Source: Chionis minor (taxonomy: Eukaryota; Chordata; Aves; Charadriiformes; Chionididae). From it: a DNA stretch of 64,000 nt. Positions 36,001 through 49,674 of the stretch are shown one piece after another. The translations under genes were made by a program, and so were the position numbers. The DNA lies in NCBI GenBank assembly GCA_013398295.1, contig VZSF01000109.1, forward strand, positions 145,508 through 209,507, in the 5' to 3' direction. Within the stretch, counting starts at the first letter, position 1. Every line of letters begins with the position of its first letter. The notes beneath the pieces are model-generated. The model was not told the DNA's origin. It ran no database searches and was given only the letters and a program-made list of their open reading frames with translations.

Positions 36001-39000
36001 TTTCTGATATTTGGAGGTAATTCCCAAGAGAGAGACACACACCGTATTATATTGAACTGATTTCTACAGCAGTAATCTGGCAAGATGAAGTTAAGAGAGA
36101 TTCAGAGTAAATTTTCAAAATACAGTTCAGCTGCATAGCTGGAAACACACAACAATACTTTGAAAACAGCCTCTCATAGCATAGAACGGAGTTCCACATT
36201 TTCAAAATGTCTTGGAACAATAAAGTGAGACTGAGGTACTAGAAAAGCATGATTTCTAATATTGTTTAGGCTTAGGAAACTGATGCTCCTGCTTGTTGTA
36301 CTTTGTAGGCTGGTTGGGTAATATTTCTCCCCTAGGTTATAATCTACCTGACATACTGAATGTCTCTAAATGTCCCAGAGTGGTTTATAATCTGAGACAA
36401 ATGGAAACTGTATGTCTTGTAAGTGGATCCTTTACATTTCTTGAAATGTATTAATACAGAAGGTGGGATTCACCTCGTGAATTGACATCTGGGATGAGTC
36501 CTGTTAGTCTGTAAATACACTGTGTAAACTTGCTGTAACCATTCAGCCTTCAAAGAATCCCTGCTCATCTCAGGAGACAGGCTGATAAATTACCTTTTTA
36601 GGAGCTGGGTGACTAAGCTTCTGTTGTGGTATTTCTACACTAACCATTTGGTTTGGACAAACTGTGCTGTTTTGCAGATAGTTCTCTGATGTCTCCACTT
36701 ACTGTGCGTTTTGTTCTCAAAGCAGTTTCCTTTTGAAGGTCTTCCCTAAATCTGTTCCAGACGCATTGAGATCTGAATCAGTGAGGGGACAACACAATTA
36801 CAAGGTTCTCTAGCACATACATCTAACGTGCATGTGCTAACAGAAAGTTCTTAAGTTGTTGAGGGCTTCTGCAGTACACTGAAGCAGAAGTGTGTAGCTA
36901 AGTGCCATTCACGCTTTTCAGACTAGCAGCCCTCAACTTTTTGCAGCTCCTGCTTGTTTATTCTTCCACCTTTCTGGTTAGAAAATCCTTTCCTTCTTGG
37001 GACTCCTACCGTACCTTCTGTTGTCATGCTGAACTTTGATCCCATTATTTCTCTTCTGTTTTTGATTACTTTGATTTCAGCCTCTTAAAAAATCAGGTGA
37101 AGTGCAAACCAAGGCCTTGAGGAAGTGACAGTGGTAATAAATCTGTGCCGTTTTTCTAGTTGCAGAATAATCAGAATATCAGGATGTTTCTAAACTTTTG
37201 AATAGCACTGTGTAAGAAAGTACTTGCAAACAATGAGGCATTAAATTCAAGATGATGAAGATAACTACATGTGGAGTGTCGCACAGCGAGTAGAAGGAGT
37301 TTCAAGAAATCTTTGGATAGGAAGGCAGTCTTGAACTTGTTTATTTGAAATAACACATAGTGGGTCTTGTCTGAGAATATGAAGGTTTCTGGAGCTTTAT
37401 GTTGCTGCTCTATGGTCTCTAGCCTTAACTGTCACAGGAAACCACTGTGAGGGCATATTGTAAGACATATTTTTGGCCCACTGTCCATCCTGGCAGGTCC
37501 CACCCTTTACAGCAACATTCCTCAATTCCGACTAGGTGAGCATACTACTTCTCTGAATATGTCTTTTAATTAGGAACAGTGCTGATGTAATTAGGGCATT
37601 CAGCTACCAACTGTGAAGAAGTTAACATGTAATCCTAGTCTAACTGCAGGATCTGTTTTTTTCCTATGGTACTGTCAGCTGTGGAATATATCTTCCCTGT
37701 AGCCCTTCTAGACTTTATAATGGACCATTTTGCCTTCTTTAATGCAGCGGTTTATCATATGGTGATGTGGAAGTGGCACAGCATACAAGAACGTTTGTCC
37801 CTGCCCTGCAAAACAGCAAGAACAAAACATATGGATTCAGGTAGTTTCCATCTAATTGCAGGGCAATTACTGGCAGAGATATCAGCCAGTCATGGTAAGT
37901 CCCTCCTCACAGATCAGGAACCTATGGAGAACAAAGACCTGGATGACTTTGATACTGCACTGTTTCGCAATCTGAGCTGTCCCACCTTTGAAGAGGTGGG
38001 TTGGGCAGTGGGCAGCATGCTGTTGCTCAGAAATAGAAGTGACAGGAGCAGGAAACGGGTTTTTGCATGAGTGGCCTTATAAAGATAATGGTCACAATAG
38101 GGATGCACTGATATAGGCAGTAATGTGTTAATACCATCTGCGTAAGGCAGGAGAGCCAGTCTACAGGCCTGCAGTTGCATAACATGTTGAATCTGAAAGA
38201 TTCCAGTGAACACATCCGCTGCATGTGGATGCCTTTCATTTTAACATCCTGTGGGAATATTTTGGTAGAGAAGAATCTGTATGTTTTGGGATACGCCGAT
38301 GTGAAGAGGCTGATAAGGTTGGGTGCATCCTGCTGCTGCTTTGAAAGTTAGAAGAGAAGCTCCCCTTTGGTACCAATCTGAGGAAGGGGCCTGATGGAAA
38401 TGCTACAGAATGGTAACAGACCTTTTGGAGACGACTTAATTGAAGAGATGGGTTCAGCATTTCCAGCTGCTTAGCTGAACTCAGAGGCCATGAGAACAAG
38501 GACACTTGTATTTAAAATAATCCAACATTTCCTAAAATACACAGATTTCTCTTCCTCTCAGCAGGGCAGCACCAGGCCCCTGATTTACTCCCAGAATTAT
38601 TTCAGGAAATATTCTTTAACATACTATGTATGTTATGAAAGGCAAACAAATGGGAAAATATCCTGGCATCTATGAAGTCAGTGGGAAATTGATTCCAAAG
38701 GAGTCAAAGTTCATGAGGGTTGCAATCCTAAGGTGAGCAGGGAGGTGAGTATCTCAATTTACCATATTTCTTAATGGGCTTTTCTGAATTTGATCATTGA
38801 GAAGTTGCAGTGGATGTAAAAGGTGCCGCCCATCATCCAGAATTGTATTTCTGTTAGCATAAATAACTGCAAGTGCAATTGCTGCCATTCCCTCCCTATT
38901 GCTTTTGAAACATTTTCCCCCCTTACTTTATTCCACGCTTTTATAGTGGCTCAGATTCCTATGGTGCTGCCATATCTGTTTGGAAATTGAGTCATAATCA

Positions 39001-41630
39001 TCTCATGATTGACTTTTTTTGGTTTAAAATAATAGATTTGATTTTTTTTAAAAAAAAAAAAAACTTCTTGGGTGCATACTGGTCATTCTTGGGATTTTTT
39101 GGTTATTTTTTTTTTTTATTTATTTGGAAACATAAGAAATGTATTTAAGCATTTAAGATACTTGACCACCTTTAAAAACTAAGTTTTTAGACACATGTCC
39201 CAAATGCTGCATGTCTCTAAATACAATCTTCAGAGTATATCAACTTTTATCTGTGGATTGGGTGTAAATATATTTTTGTGATAAAAGTCCTGGCATTTTT
39301 TCTTCAGTAAACATCTTCTAGAAAAATAATAGCTAAAAGGTGCTATATTAGCATAGATATTTAGTCCAAATATTAAACGGAATAACATGTAATTAGGCTG
39401 TTAGTTTTATCTTGACAACCTTGGTGTTTGTCAGTACAAAAGAACCTTCTTGCAGTCTTGATGAAAGAGGACTTACCTTCATTCAGAACAAAACAAAGCC
39501 ATTAACCACCTTCCTCCTCTCAACATCCCAAAAATTCATAATTCTTTAGAGTTCATAAATAAATTTTTATCTATGGCTGCTTGATCTTAAAAGGTGTACG
39601 CGTATTGTATGCTGAAAAAGCATCACGTGTAAGACTGTAGAGTTCACAATATGGTGTAAAACCTTTAATTTCCAATATTTCACAAAATTAATTAGTCTTC
39701 AGAAAAAAATTACTGTACTGGGGAAAATATTTTTTGTCGAAGAGTTATTTGTAGTTTTAATATGTAGATTGAGGGGTCATGATACGTACTTCTGAAATTC
39801 TGGGTGTGTTCTGCAAAATGCATTTGACACATTTCCTTCTTCTTTCTTTGCATTTTATAGAAGAGCAATGCTGCCAGTTGAAGTGTAGGTTATTCATTCA
39901 TTTAATAACTTTCTTCATTCACTTAGTTGCTGTTCTGAAATATTACCCCTTAATAATGAAAACATGCCCCCAAACTTGTGGAATGTTGCCGCTGATGTAA
40001 AAGAACTAGGTTTAAATATTAATTACTTATAGAAATTTACATTTTATAGTGTGGTCAAAAGTGTGGCTTACTACAGCATGCAAAAATCACATTATCCAAA
40101 TACTTGTGCTAAAATATACACTAGAAAATTTAATTGAATGTAAATAAATCTAGGCTGATAAAAGGAGAGCTGAAATACGCCTAAGTAATTACTCCCTGGT
40201 TAAAAAGATTTTGTTTCTCCTTTTACTATTTTACGTACAAAGAGTTATGAAATTAACAGCTCATTACTAACAAGAAAGAGTTCTGAAAGTTATATATGAA
40301 ACCTTTCTTTTCCTGAAAATAAAGTATTGCCTCAGCATTACAAATTAGAAAATCTTTTAATTACGTTTGCATCGAGGACTTCATAAATAACGTATAGTAT
40401 GTTGATACTGGCAACTGACAACAATCAAAAATGGATGGCTCAACTCAGAGGATAGACTATAGTCTTTCTAGGGCATGTATGTATCTGCAGTGGAAGAAAC
40501 TGGCATTTGGAAAGGGCAGTATGCTCTCCAGTATTCTCTTTCCTGGGAATCTGACAGGCACAAAACCACAGATGCTTTAGTGTAGCTAGCTGTGGAAATA
40601 ATTGTGGAATCTGAGAAAATAGTTCTGCTCACCATTAATATCTATTGTTTACTTCCCATCTGCTGCAGCGAAAGCACGAAGTAAAGGACATTACATGGGA
40701 TTTTTGCTTTCCCTCTAAAATAAGAAGTAGGAAGACTCCTAGCATCTGTGATGTGCTTTGAGTATCTAACATATGACTGCATAAATAGGAAAAGTTCTAA
40801 ATGTCTGTTACAGAGTTTTGCGTAACACGATCGATTTACGTATACAAATCTGTGTCGTTTTGTCTTTGAATATCAGTCATCTACAAAGCTATTACTTCAG
40901 CAGTATCCATACCAGTTCTTTCTTTTCCTTTAATATGAGCCAGTAAGATTGGCAGTGAAATTGGCTGTGATAATTAGTTGATTTTTTTTTGTGTCATCTA
41001 GAGGATAGGATGATGGAATGTAAGTGTAATGTATTGCAGTATGTGGGTTTTATTCACCTCTTAGCAGACAGTGACAACATTGTCAGGTCTCATGGAAAAT
41101 TCTGAAGCTACTTGAAACAAATTTTCTAGAAACTTTTGACAGGAATCTGAATTTTTTTATAAAAAAAAGAAAAAGGTGTAAGTGTCAAACAAGAGTAGAC
41201 AAGATGACTGAGGACTGAAATTAAAGTTGAATATGGTTGCCTACTTAGTTTTGCACTGTGTAAGGAGCATCTGTGTCACCTGAAACGTTCATATGTTTTA
41301 TGACTAATCATTTGCTAAGGAGGAGTAGTTACGGTCTGCTGCTGCCATGATCAGAAACAAATGGAGATGCTTAGGCACCTGTCCACTTATATTATCAATG
41401 TTATTTATGACAAATTATTTTGAGGACAGAAGACGAACTGGTCAATTTTCTTCAAAGCTTCTACAGGAAGTGATCCCATGTACTGTCAATTTATTAATTA
41501 AATGTTTCATATAATCTAACCATTGCTATGTATCCCCGTATTACTGTGCTAGAGAGTGCTTGCCTAGTCTGTGTCATATACTTGCATCAGGCGCTACGCC
41601 TCCCCTCCTGTAAAAAATTAGACATTCCAA
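33067..41630. other. AT-rich non-coding DNA, no gene seen
   Basis: No repeat class is recognisable by eye apart from homopolymers (A at 39050-39063, T near 39108-39118). The longest ORF is 134 codons (37666-38070, plus). It has a mixed, protein-like composition but matches nothing I know, and a frame this long is expected by chance in 64 kb of this composition. An acceptor-like tract at 37060-37080 opens a 15-codon frame ending in TGA, too weak to call. Confidence 0.6.
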
Positions 41631-42790
41631 AGATTCTGGTTGCCATCCCTATCTTCGGGAGGCATGAGAAGGAGAATCTAGGAAACTACAGGCTTCTGAC
41701 TCTAACTTTGATCCCTGGGAAGGTGATGGATAAGCCACTTCCCATCCTGGAAGCCATTTCCAGGCATAAAAAGGACAAGAAGGTGATTGGGAGTGGTCAG
41801 CATGGATTTGTGAAGGAGAAATCATACTTAACTAACCTGGTAGCCTCCTACAATCACATGACTGACTCAATGGATGAGGGGAGAGCAGTTGTTATTGTTT
41901 ATCTTGACTTCAGCAAGGCTTTTTTCAATGTATCCCCTAACATCCTCTTTTACAAATTGATGAAGTACAGACTATTTAAGTGGACAGTGAGGTGGGCTGA
42001 AAACAGGTTGAACTGCTGGGCTCAAAGGACAGCTGTAGGCAAATCACTAGTGAAGGGTCAGTACCAGCGCCAATACTTTTTAACCTCGTTGCTAATGACC
42101 TGGATGATGAGGCAGATTTGTAGACGCTACAAAATTGGACAGTGTGGATTATACAACAGATGGTTGTGCAGCCGTTCAGAGAGATAGGTTGACCTCCACA
42201 GGCTGGAGAGATGGGCTGACAAGAACCTCATGAAGTTCAAGAGAGGGAGTCCTGGTGGACAGCAAGTTGCAAAGGTGCCAGCAAAGTGCCCCTGTAACAG
42301 AGGGTCAAACAGCATCCTGAGCTGTGTTAGTAAATCCATGACTGACACATCAAAAGAAATTACTCCTCTACTAAGCAGTGGTGAGAGCACATCTGGAGTA
42401 CTATGTCCAGTTCTGGGTTCCCCAGTACAAGATAGACATGGACATACTGGAGTGAATTCAAAGAAGATAACTAATGACTTGAAGCGTCTGACATACAAGG
42501 AGAGGCGGAAAGACCGGAGACTGTTTAGCCTTAAGAAGGGAAGGTACGGGGAGTGTTTTGTCAATGTGTATGAAGTACTTTATGAGAGGGAGTAAAGAAG
42601 ACAATGTCAGACTCTTCTCAGTGGTGCTCAGTAAAAGGACAAGAAGCCATGTACACAAATGGCAATACAGGAAATTCCATTTAAACAGAAACGCTGTTTT
42701 CACTGCAAGAGTGATCAAGCACTGGAACAGGTAGCCCAGAGGGGTTGAGGATTTTCAAGTGGATGTGGCCCTAAGCAACCTAATTAGTTG
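41631..42790 (+). mobile_element. CR1 LINE, old, 5'-truncated (copy 1 of a duplication)
   Basis: It begins with an RT fingers motif (VAIPIF...ENLGNYRLLTL), continues through GQHGFVKEKSYLTNLVA and VYLDFSKAF, and ends around a degraded C-terminus (GTGATCAAGCACTGGAACAGGTAGCCC). The frame is open from 41528 to 42187, but its first 35 or so codons lie outside CR1. The RT frame is lost near 42055-42070: the conserved palm text (PILFNLVANDLDDEADL) continues in another frame and stops. The YADD/FADD box is unrecognisable. The 3' tail is decayed. It is an old, inactive copy. Confidence 0.9.
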
Positions 42791-44228
42791 TTTCACAACA
42801 ATTCTCAAATTTTGCTTAACAATTACTTTTTTTGAGCTGCTTTATTGCCATCCTGTTTGTTTCCATACATCATCTTTCTTCCCAGACATCAAACTAATCC
42901 CTAGAGTAAATGTTCCATTAGTTCTGGGTAACTGTATCCTGTTTGTTTATTATTTTGTAGTTGATGGATTTTGACCATAATACATCTTTCATCCCAAATG
43001 GCAGAATTGTTTCCTATATGCAGTTTTTCATTAAGAATAATATTACATATTTAATTTCAGAGGCATGAAAGAGAGTCCATTCCAGTGTAATGCCAGTTTG
43101 TATGTAGAAGTGCTACTTTACCTTGCAACTTCAGGTACACTGCCCACCTAGTCTCAGAATTTTTTCAAAGTGAATCACACTTTGCTAGTCGTCTGGAAAT
43201 TCTTGGACTTGGGGAAGTAATTTAATATTTAAGATAAATATTCAAGTAACATTGGAGATGGACTGCTTGGATGTGTTGCAGCTTCACTTACTGTGGTGTT
43301 ATTAGCGTTAGCCGTACACTTTTACTTTAATACTGTGAGGTTGGTCAATGCAATTACTGTTAAATCCCAGAAGGAGGGGATTCTCCTAGACGTATTTTGG
43401 TAGTATTTTTCTCATCTACCTGTACCATCTCCATGGTACAATTCAGCCTGCTTGTGTTAGCTACTTGGGAGGTATCTCTTAAGGAACATAATTTAATTCT
43501 GCCTGTTGACAGAGCTTAACCAAAAAATACCTGATGTTTGTATAGGTAAAGTTACCTCTTTGTCTTCTTCCTTGCAAATTTGGTTTGAAAAGTTGATTTA
43601 TGCACAAAACAAAAAAATGAAAATTTGAAAACTATGTTGTCTTAGATCACTCTCCATCTGGAGACAGAATATTTTAATTAGATTTACTTGGACACAGATC
43701 ACTTGAAAAATGGATATCCATCTATGATAATTATGAGAGCTGAGAAATACAAAAATATTTATATACTTTGCTTTTTGAATGTTTGGGGAGGTCACTTCGG
43801 TGTTACTTTTTTTGCTGCACAACTGTTGATGTGTGTTGGAAAGTATCCCTAGCTTGCATATTCTGTAAAGCATATGCAAAATTACACTAATTAACAAGTA
43901 GCATTTGAGGCTGTTGGGATATTGAAACAATTATAAGGTAGATATATATTTATGTAGTTCTTAGTCCAAGATTCTAAAAAGAATCTTCTGCACATGACAA
44001 AATGAGCAGAAGAAGACAACATAGATAATAGTTAGTTGAAGAAATAAAGTTAGAATACACTGTTGACTTTGTCTTTGAAAAAAAGTGGGATTAACAAGTG
44101 AAGCTCGCTCAGAGATGGTTTGTGTATGGCAAAAGATGAAGTTCTTGCAGTTGAGTGGTGAAGTCTGTTGCTGCATCCACCAAGGAAATGGTCAGTGAGA
44201 GAATGTAGATTTTTTCAGTTGGAGAGGT
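41913..44228 (+). repeat. First copy of a 2,316-base direct duplication
   Basis: It is near-identical to 44230-46545 at a constant offset of 2,317. By eye the copies differ at two positions: T at 43599 against C at 45916, and A at 43933 against G at 46250. The unit contains the 3' part of the CR1 and about 1.4 kb of unique AT-rich DNA. See the matching finding for the assembly interpretation. Confidence 0.95.
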
Positions 44229-44229
44229 N
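44229..44229. other. Single-N gap at the duplication junction
   Basis: One ambiguous base separates GGAGAGGT (end of copy 1) from GCAAGGCTTTTTTC (start of copy 2). It is an assembly join, not sequence. Confidence 0.95.
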
Positions 44230-45107
44230 GCAAGGCTTTTTTCAATGTATCCCCTAACATCCTCTTTTACAAATTGATGAAGTACAGACTATTTAAGTGG
44301 ACAGTGAGGTGGGCTGAAAACAGGTTGAACTGCTGGGCTCAAAGGACAGCTGTAGGCAAATCACTAGTGAAGGGTCAGTACCAGCGCCAATACTTTTTAA
44401 CCTCGTTGCTAATGACCTGGATGATGAGGCAGATTTGTAGACGCTACAAAATTGGACAGTGTGGATTATACAACAGATGGTTGTGCAGCCGTTCAGAGAG
44501 ATAGGTTGACCTCCACAGGCTGGAGAGATGGGCTGACAAGAACCTCATGAAGTTCAAGAGAGGGAGTCCTGGTGGACAGCAAGTTGCAAAGGTGCCAGCA
44601 AAGTGCCCCTGTAACAGAGGGTCAAACAGCATCCTGAGCTGTGTTAGTAAATCCATGACTGACACATCAAAAGAAATTACTCCTCTACTAAGCAGTGGTG
44701 AGAGCACATCTGGAGTACTATGTCCAGTTCTGGGTTCCCCAGTACAAGATAGACATGGACATACTGGAGTGAATTCAAAGAAGATAACTAATGACTTGAA
44801 GCGTCTGACATACAAGGAGAGGCGGAAAGACCGGAGACTGTTTAGCCTTAAGAAGGGAAGGTACGGGGAGTGTTTTGTCAATGTGTATGAAGTACTTTAT
44901 GAGAGGGAGTAAAGAAGACAATGTCAGACTCTTCTCAGTGGTGCTCAGTAAAAGGACAAGAAGCCATGTACACAAATGGCAATACAGGAAATTCCATTTA
45001 AACAGAAACGCTGTTTTCACTGCAAGAGTGATCAAGCACTGGAACAGGTAGCCCAGAGGGGTTGAGGATTTTCAAGTGGATGTGGCCCTAAGCAACCTAA
45101 TTAGTTG
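44230..45107 (+). mobile_element. CR1 LINE, same element as 41631-42790 (copy 2)
   Basis: It starts abruptly inside the SKAF motif of the RT because of the duplication boundary, then repeats the older CR1 to its decayed 3' end. The same frame breaks are present, so it is not an independent insertion. Confidence 0.93.
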
Positions 45108-46545
45108 TTTCACAACAATTCTCAAATTTTGCTTAACAATTACTTTTTTTGAGCTGCTTTATTGCCATCCTGTTTGTTTCCATACATCATCTTTCTTCCC
45201 AGACATCAAACTAATCCCTAGAGTAAATGTTCCATTAGTTCTGGGTAACTGTATCCTGTTTGTTTATTATTTTGTAGTTGATGGATTTTGACCATAATAC
45301 ATCTTTCATCCCAAATGGCAGAATTGTTTCCTATATGCAGTTTTTCATTAAGAATAATATTACATATTTAATTTCAGAGGCATGAAAGAGAGTCCATTCC
45401 AGTGTAATGCCAGTTTGTATGTAGAAGTGCTACTTTACCTTGCAACTTCAGGTACACTGCCCACCTAGTCTCAGAATTTTTTCAAAGTGAATCACACTTT
45501 GCTAGTCGTCTGGAAATTCTTGGACTTGGGGAAGTAATTTAATATTTAAGATAAATATTCAAGTAACATTGGAGATGGACTGCTTGGATGTGTTGCAGCT
45601 TCACTTACTGTGGTGTTATTAGCGTTAGCCGTACACTTTTACTTTAATACTGTGAGGTTGGTCAATGCAATTACTGTTAAATCCCAGAAGGAGGGGATTC
45701 TCCTAGACGTATTTTGGTAGTATTTTTCTCATCTACCTGTACCATCTCCATGGTACAATTCAGCCTGCTTGTGTTAGCTACTTGGGAGGTATCTCTTAAG
45801 GAACATAATTTAATTCTGCCTGTTGACAGAGCTTAACCAAAAAATACCTGATGTTTGTATAGGTAAAGTTACCTCTTTGTCTTCTTCCTTGCAAATTTGG
45901 TTTGAAAAGTTGATTCATGCACAAAACAAAAAAATGAAAATTTGAAAACTATGTTGTCTTAGATCACTCTCCATCTGGAGACAGAATATTTTAATTAGAT
46001 TTACTTGGACACAGATCACTTGAAAAATGGATATCCATCTATGATAATTATGAGAGCTGAGAAATACAAAAATATTTATATACTTTGCTTTTTGAATGTT
46101 TGGGGAGGTCACTTCGGTGTTACTTTTTTTGCTGCACAACTGTTGATGTGTGTTGGAAAGTATCCCTAGCTTGCATATTCTGTAAAGCATATGCAAAATT
46201 ACACTAATTAACAAGTAGCATTTGAGGCTGTTGGGATATTGAAACAATTGTAAGGTAGATATATATTTATGTAGTTCTTAGTCCAAGATTCTAAAAAGAA
46301 TCTTCTGCACATGACAAAATGAGCAGAAGAAGACAACATAGATAATAGTTAGTTGAAGAAATAAAGTTAGAATACACTGTTGACTTTGTCTTTGAAAAAA
46401 AGTGGGATTAACAAGTGAAGCTCGCTCAGAGATGGTTTGTGTATGGCAAAAGATGAAGTTCTTGCAGTTGAGTGGTGAAGTCTGTTGCTGCATCCACCAA
46501 GGAAATGGTCAGTGAGAGAATGTAGATTTTTTCAGTTGGAGAGGT
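44230..46545 (+). repeat. Second copy of the 2,316-base direct duplication
   Basis: It repeats 41913-44228 and continues at 46546 into unique sequence (TGGTTTCTAGTC...). That unique continuation is what copy 1 would be expected to have in the genome if only one copy exists. Confidence 0.95.
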
Positions 46546-49500
46546 TGGTTTCTAGTCTCCTTGGACTGTGCCTTTCATCAAAATAAGGCTAGTACTTTAA
46601 GGGGAAAAATAAGTGAAAACTTGTGCGAGTTATTAGTTTGTTTAGATTTACATATTTATAGTACTGTCTTGACTGACTGGTTTCGGAGTCTCCACAGAGT
46701 GCAAGCCTGACAAGCTGAACAATAAAGTTTAATTGCTAACAAGCTTGAAGGCCTTTGAGAGAATGCCTGGCTGGGGAGAATGAAGGTATAACAAGGCTGT
46801 GTAGCACCCCTTAATGACTCTGACCACATGACATATTGCAAATTAGCATTACAAATTCTGGTCATTCTATGAAAATCTTTACAATTTGAGAAAAGGTTTT
46901 CTATTAATTGTAATATTTTATTGTCAGAAATATAACAATTGCTATTTTAATGTATTTTATTTGCAAGATAAAAGCACCAATTGAATAAATGAAGAGTTGC
47001 ATACTTCTGAATTCCATTTCAGGAGAATATGTAACTTTAAGAAATCAATTTTTTTCTCTCTTCTTTCTGAGTTAGAACAATTTTAAAGTGAAGTTCAGAT
47101 AAGATAAGTTTAACTACACGATTCTTGCATTATTAGATATTTAGTGCTGTGAACAATGGTTTTGTTAGACACAGAATCATTACTTACATGGACTTTCAAT
47201 TCTCAGTGTCAGTGCAGTTCAAGGAAAGCCTTGAAGCACAAAGAGTTAACTTAGGAAAAAATAATTTTGATGGTAAGTTAAAACTCATTTGTAGCTGGCT
47301 TTGGATTGCAAGCAAGCATGCTCTAGAACTTCATGAAACTCAAGATACCATTTTCAAGAATGTTTTGTATGTTTGGTGTTCATTTCACTGCCAATCAGCT
47401 GCATTCAGCCTCCAGAGGAAGACCCTTGCTGTAGCTTCCCTACAGATCTCATAAAATGTGTAGCTGTAACAACTGTAATTATAGTGGGATGTGTTTTCTT
47501 GATTATATGGTGAGGTTTTGTCTCCCACCTAAGTTTCTACAGGTTATTAGAAGTAATATTAAAAATGCTGCAGTTGTTCTGCTTGCCTGATTTTAACGGT
47601 GAAGGAGACAAAATTGATTCCAGTTTATGGCACTGTGTTTCAATGTTATTCAGCAGCACCTGTTGGCTGACAGCTGTTTGGGATTATTACAGGTTTATTA
47701 GTCATGAACAGGATAGCAACAACAGTAAATAAGATTTAAACTAGCTACTGAAGAATTTTGTCTATAAGATACAGGTCTTTCTATCTCTGGATAGTTTTTA
47801 ATCTTAAATTGGAAACAGCATACACCCGTGGACTAAACTATCTAGGTACATACACGCAGTCTTCATACATATACCAAAATCTGTAAAACTCCTCTTCTAG
47901 GCTGTATTACATGGGGGTGAGGAGAAATCAGAATTCACCAAAGCCAACAAGCAGAAGAAATATTTTGTTGACCTTTAAGTTTTCACTCCAGATGAAGTGA
48001 AAAGGTACTGCTTTGTGTAATTCCTTACTGTATGTATGCCTTGAATATGCAAGGATTTTATTTAGTCAAATAATTTCTGTATCAGAGTTTGTGATGAAAT
48101 TTCCGAGATTTTTCAGAAGCTTGGAGAGTAGCTAAGGATCATATCTATCTTTTCTATCTTGAATATGAGTGTTATTGCTTGAAAGTCACAAACAAAGTCA
48201 AAACTTCCATGGTTCTGTTAGAGTCTTTATATATTTACAGGAACTGAAAATGTTGTTGAGTAAGACCTTATCATGCTACTTTGTTTAAAGAAACAAAACC
48301 AAACCCCTTTGGCTGGGGGAAACCGCTGATCTCATGCTGTGCGTTTTGGAGAAGCTAATAGTCATATGTTCATAAAGCACAGAAAAAGCCCTGCATCTCA
48401 TGACTCAAGAGAAAATTGTACTGTCTTTTCTTTTTTATTAGCTTTGTTTGGTAGGAAGGTGATATTTTGTACTGGTATAGGTTCAGAAGTGCCTATTTAG
48501 TTTTCTCTGAGACCACATCTGGTTTTGCTCATTTTACATCCTTCCTGAATAGCTATTGTTCTGCCACTTAATTGTTCTCTTATTAGCAAAGTCGCCAAAT
48601 CCTAAGGCATAAAAAAATCTCTTCCTTAGGAATAACTTTAACTAACTACATTCACCATTTTGATGACGAGCTACTGGCTAAATCTCTGTTACTTATTTAA
48701 AGGTCTTCACCCTTGCCACTTGCCTGCGGGAATGTTTGAAAAGAGCTCAGATGTGGAAAATAATCTTTGAATTTTTTATATTTCAGTTGCCTTCCATTCC
48801 CACGCCCCTTTTGTATGTCTCCAAAGTAATTTTATCTTTTTACTCCCATGACTTAACCAGCTTCTATACGATTAGTCTTTACCTGGTAGTTATTCTATAT
48901 GTAAATGAGAAGAAGTTCTTTTGTGCTTTGTCCAGTTCACCATTCAGTCTCGTAAAGCATTTTTAACGCCTTTCAGCAAGCAAAAAGTCTCAGTAGGAAT
49001 CAAGATAACGTTCTTCGGCTTTCAGAGTTCCAGTTTTAACTAAACTCCTGTTTACGTGGTTGGATATTATCAAGATTACTAGAGAACTGAGGAAGCTGGA
49101 GATGGAGGTATTCGGGTAGTGGGATTACAGACAGTCTGTAGAGAGTACACTTGCTCTATTTGGGACCAGCAACTCTGTGTTGAACTGAAATTACGTCTTA
49201 ATTTTAAGGCTGGTCTTCTCAGTGTTTTTTAAAAATCCTTCATAGATTAAATTCTGAGGGCTATAGTTACAGCAAGGAAGAGGGAAGGGTGCAAGCCTGC
49301 ACTACTTAGGTGGCAGTGTCAGCCGCCCACCCGAGGTAAATGACGTGCCATTCCTGCTGCCAGAAGTGTTCATCTGTAAACTGTCAGGCTTCTGGCGTGG
49401 ATGAGTTTCTGAAAAGAGTGTGCTGAAGCATAGATGAGAGTGTGCCAGGGCTGAGTCTGTGGAAAGGCAGTTGAACTGTTATCCTGGTGGAACTGTGCCT

Positions 49501-49650
49501 GAGGATAGCCAAATTGAATTCAGTAGTTTTTCAAGTCTTGGGCTTCAACCATATAGAGATCTGATGGTTGCATTTTTTGACAGAAACTTAGTGAGTGACC
49601 AACGGTGGGTTTGTGACTATAAGTGTTCACAACTATATAAATAAATAAAA

Positions 49651-49674
49651 GGGTGGGGGCGAGGGGGAGAGGGG
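49651..49674 (+). repeat. G-quadruplex-type motif
   Basis: Four G runs of 3, 5, 5 and 4 are separated by loops of 1, 3 and 3 bases (T, CGA, AGA), meeting the strict G3+N1-7 pattern. An AATAAATAAA stretch lies immediately upstream. It stands out in an otherwise AT-rich window. Confidence 0.8.

Noticed and set aside
37666..38070. 134-codon plus-strand ORF, the longest outside CR1
   Set aside because: Not recognisable and of a length expected by chance for 64 kb in six frames at this base composition. No splice or promoter support.
42127..45035. Repeated sets of identical ORFs that could suggest a duplicated gene family
   Set aside because: They fall in the N-joined duplication and in decayed CR1, so the repetition is of the assembly unit and not of genes.
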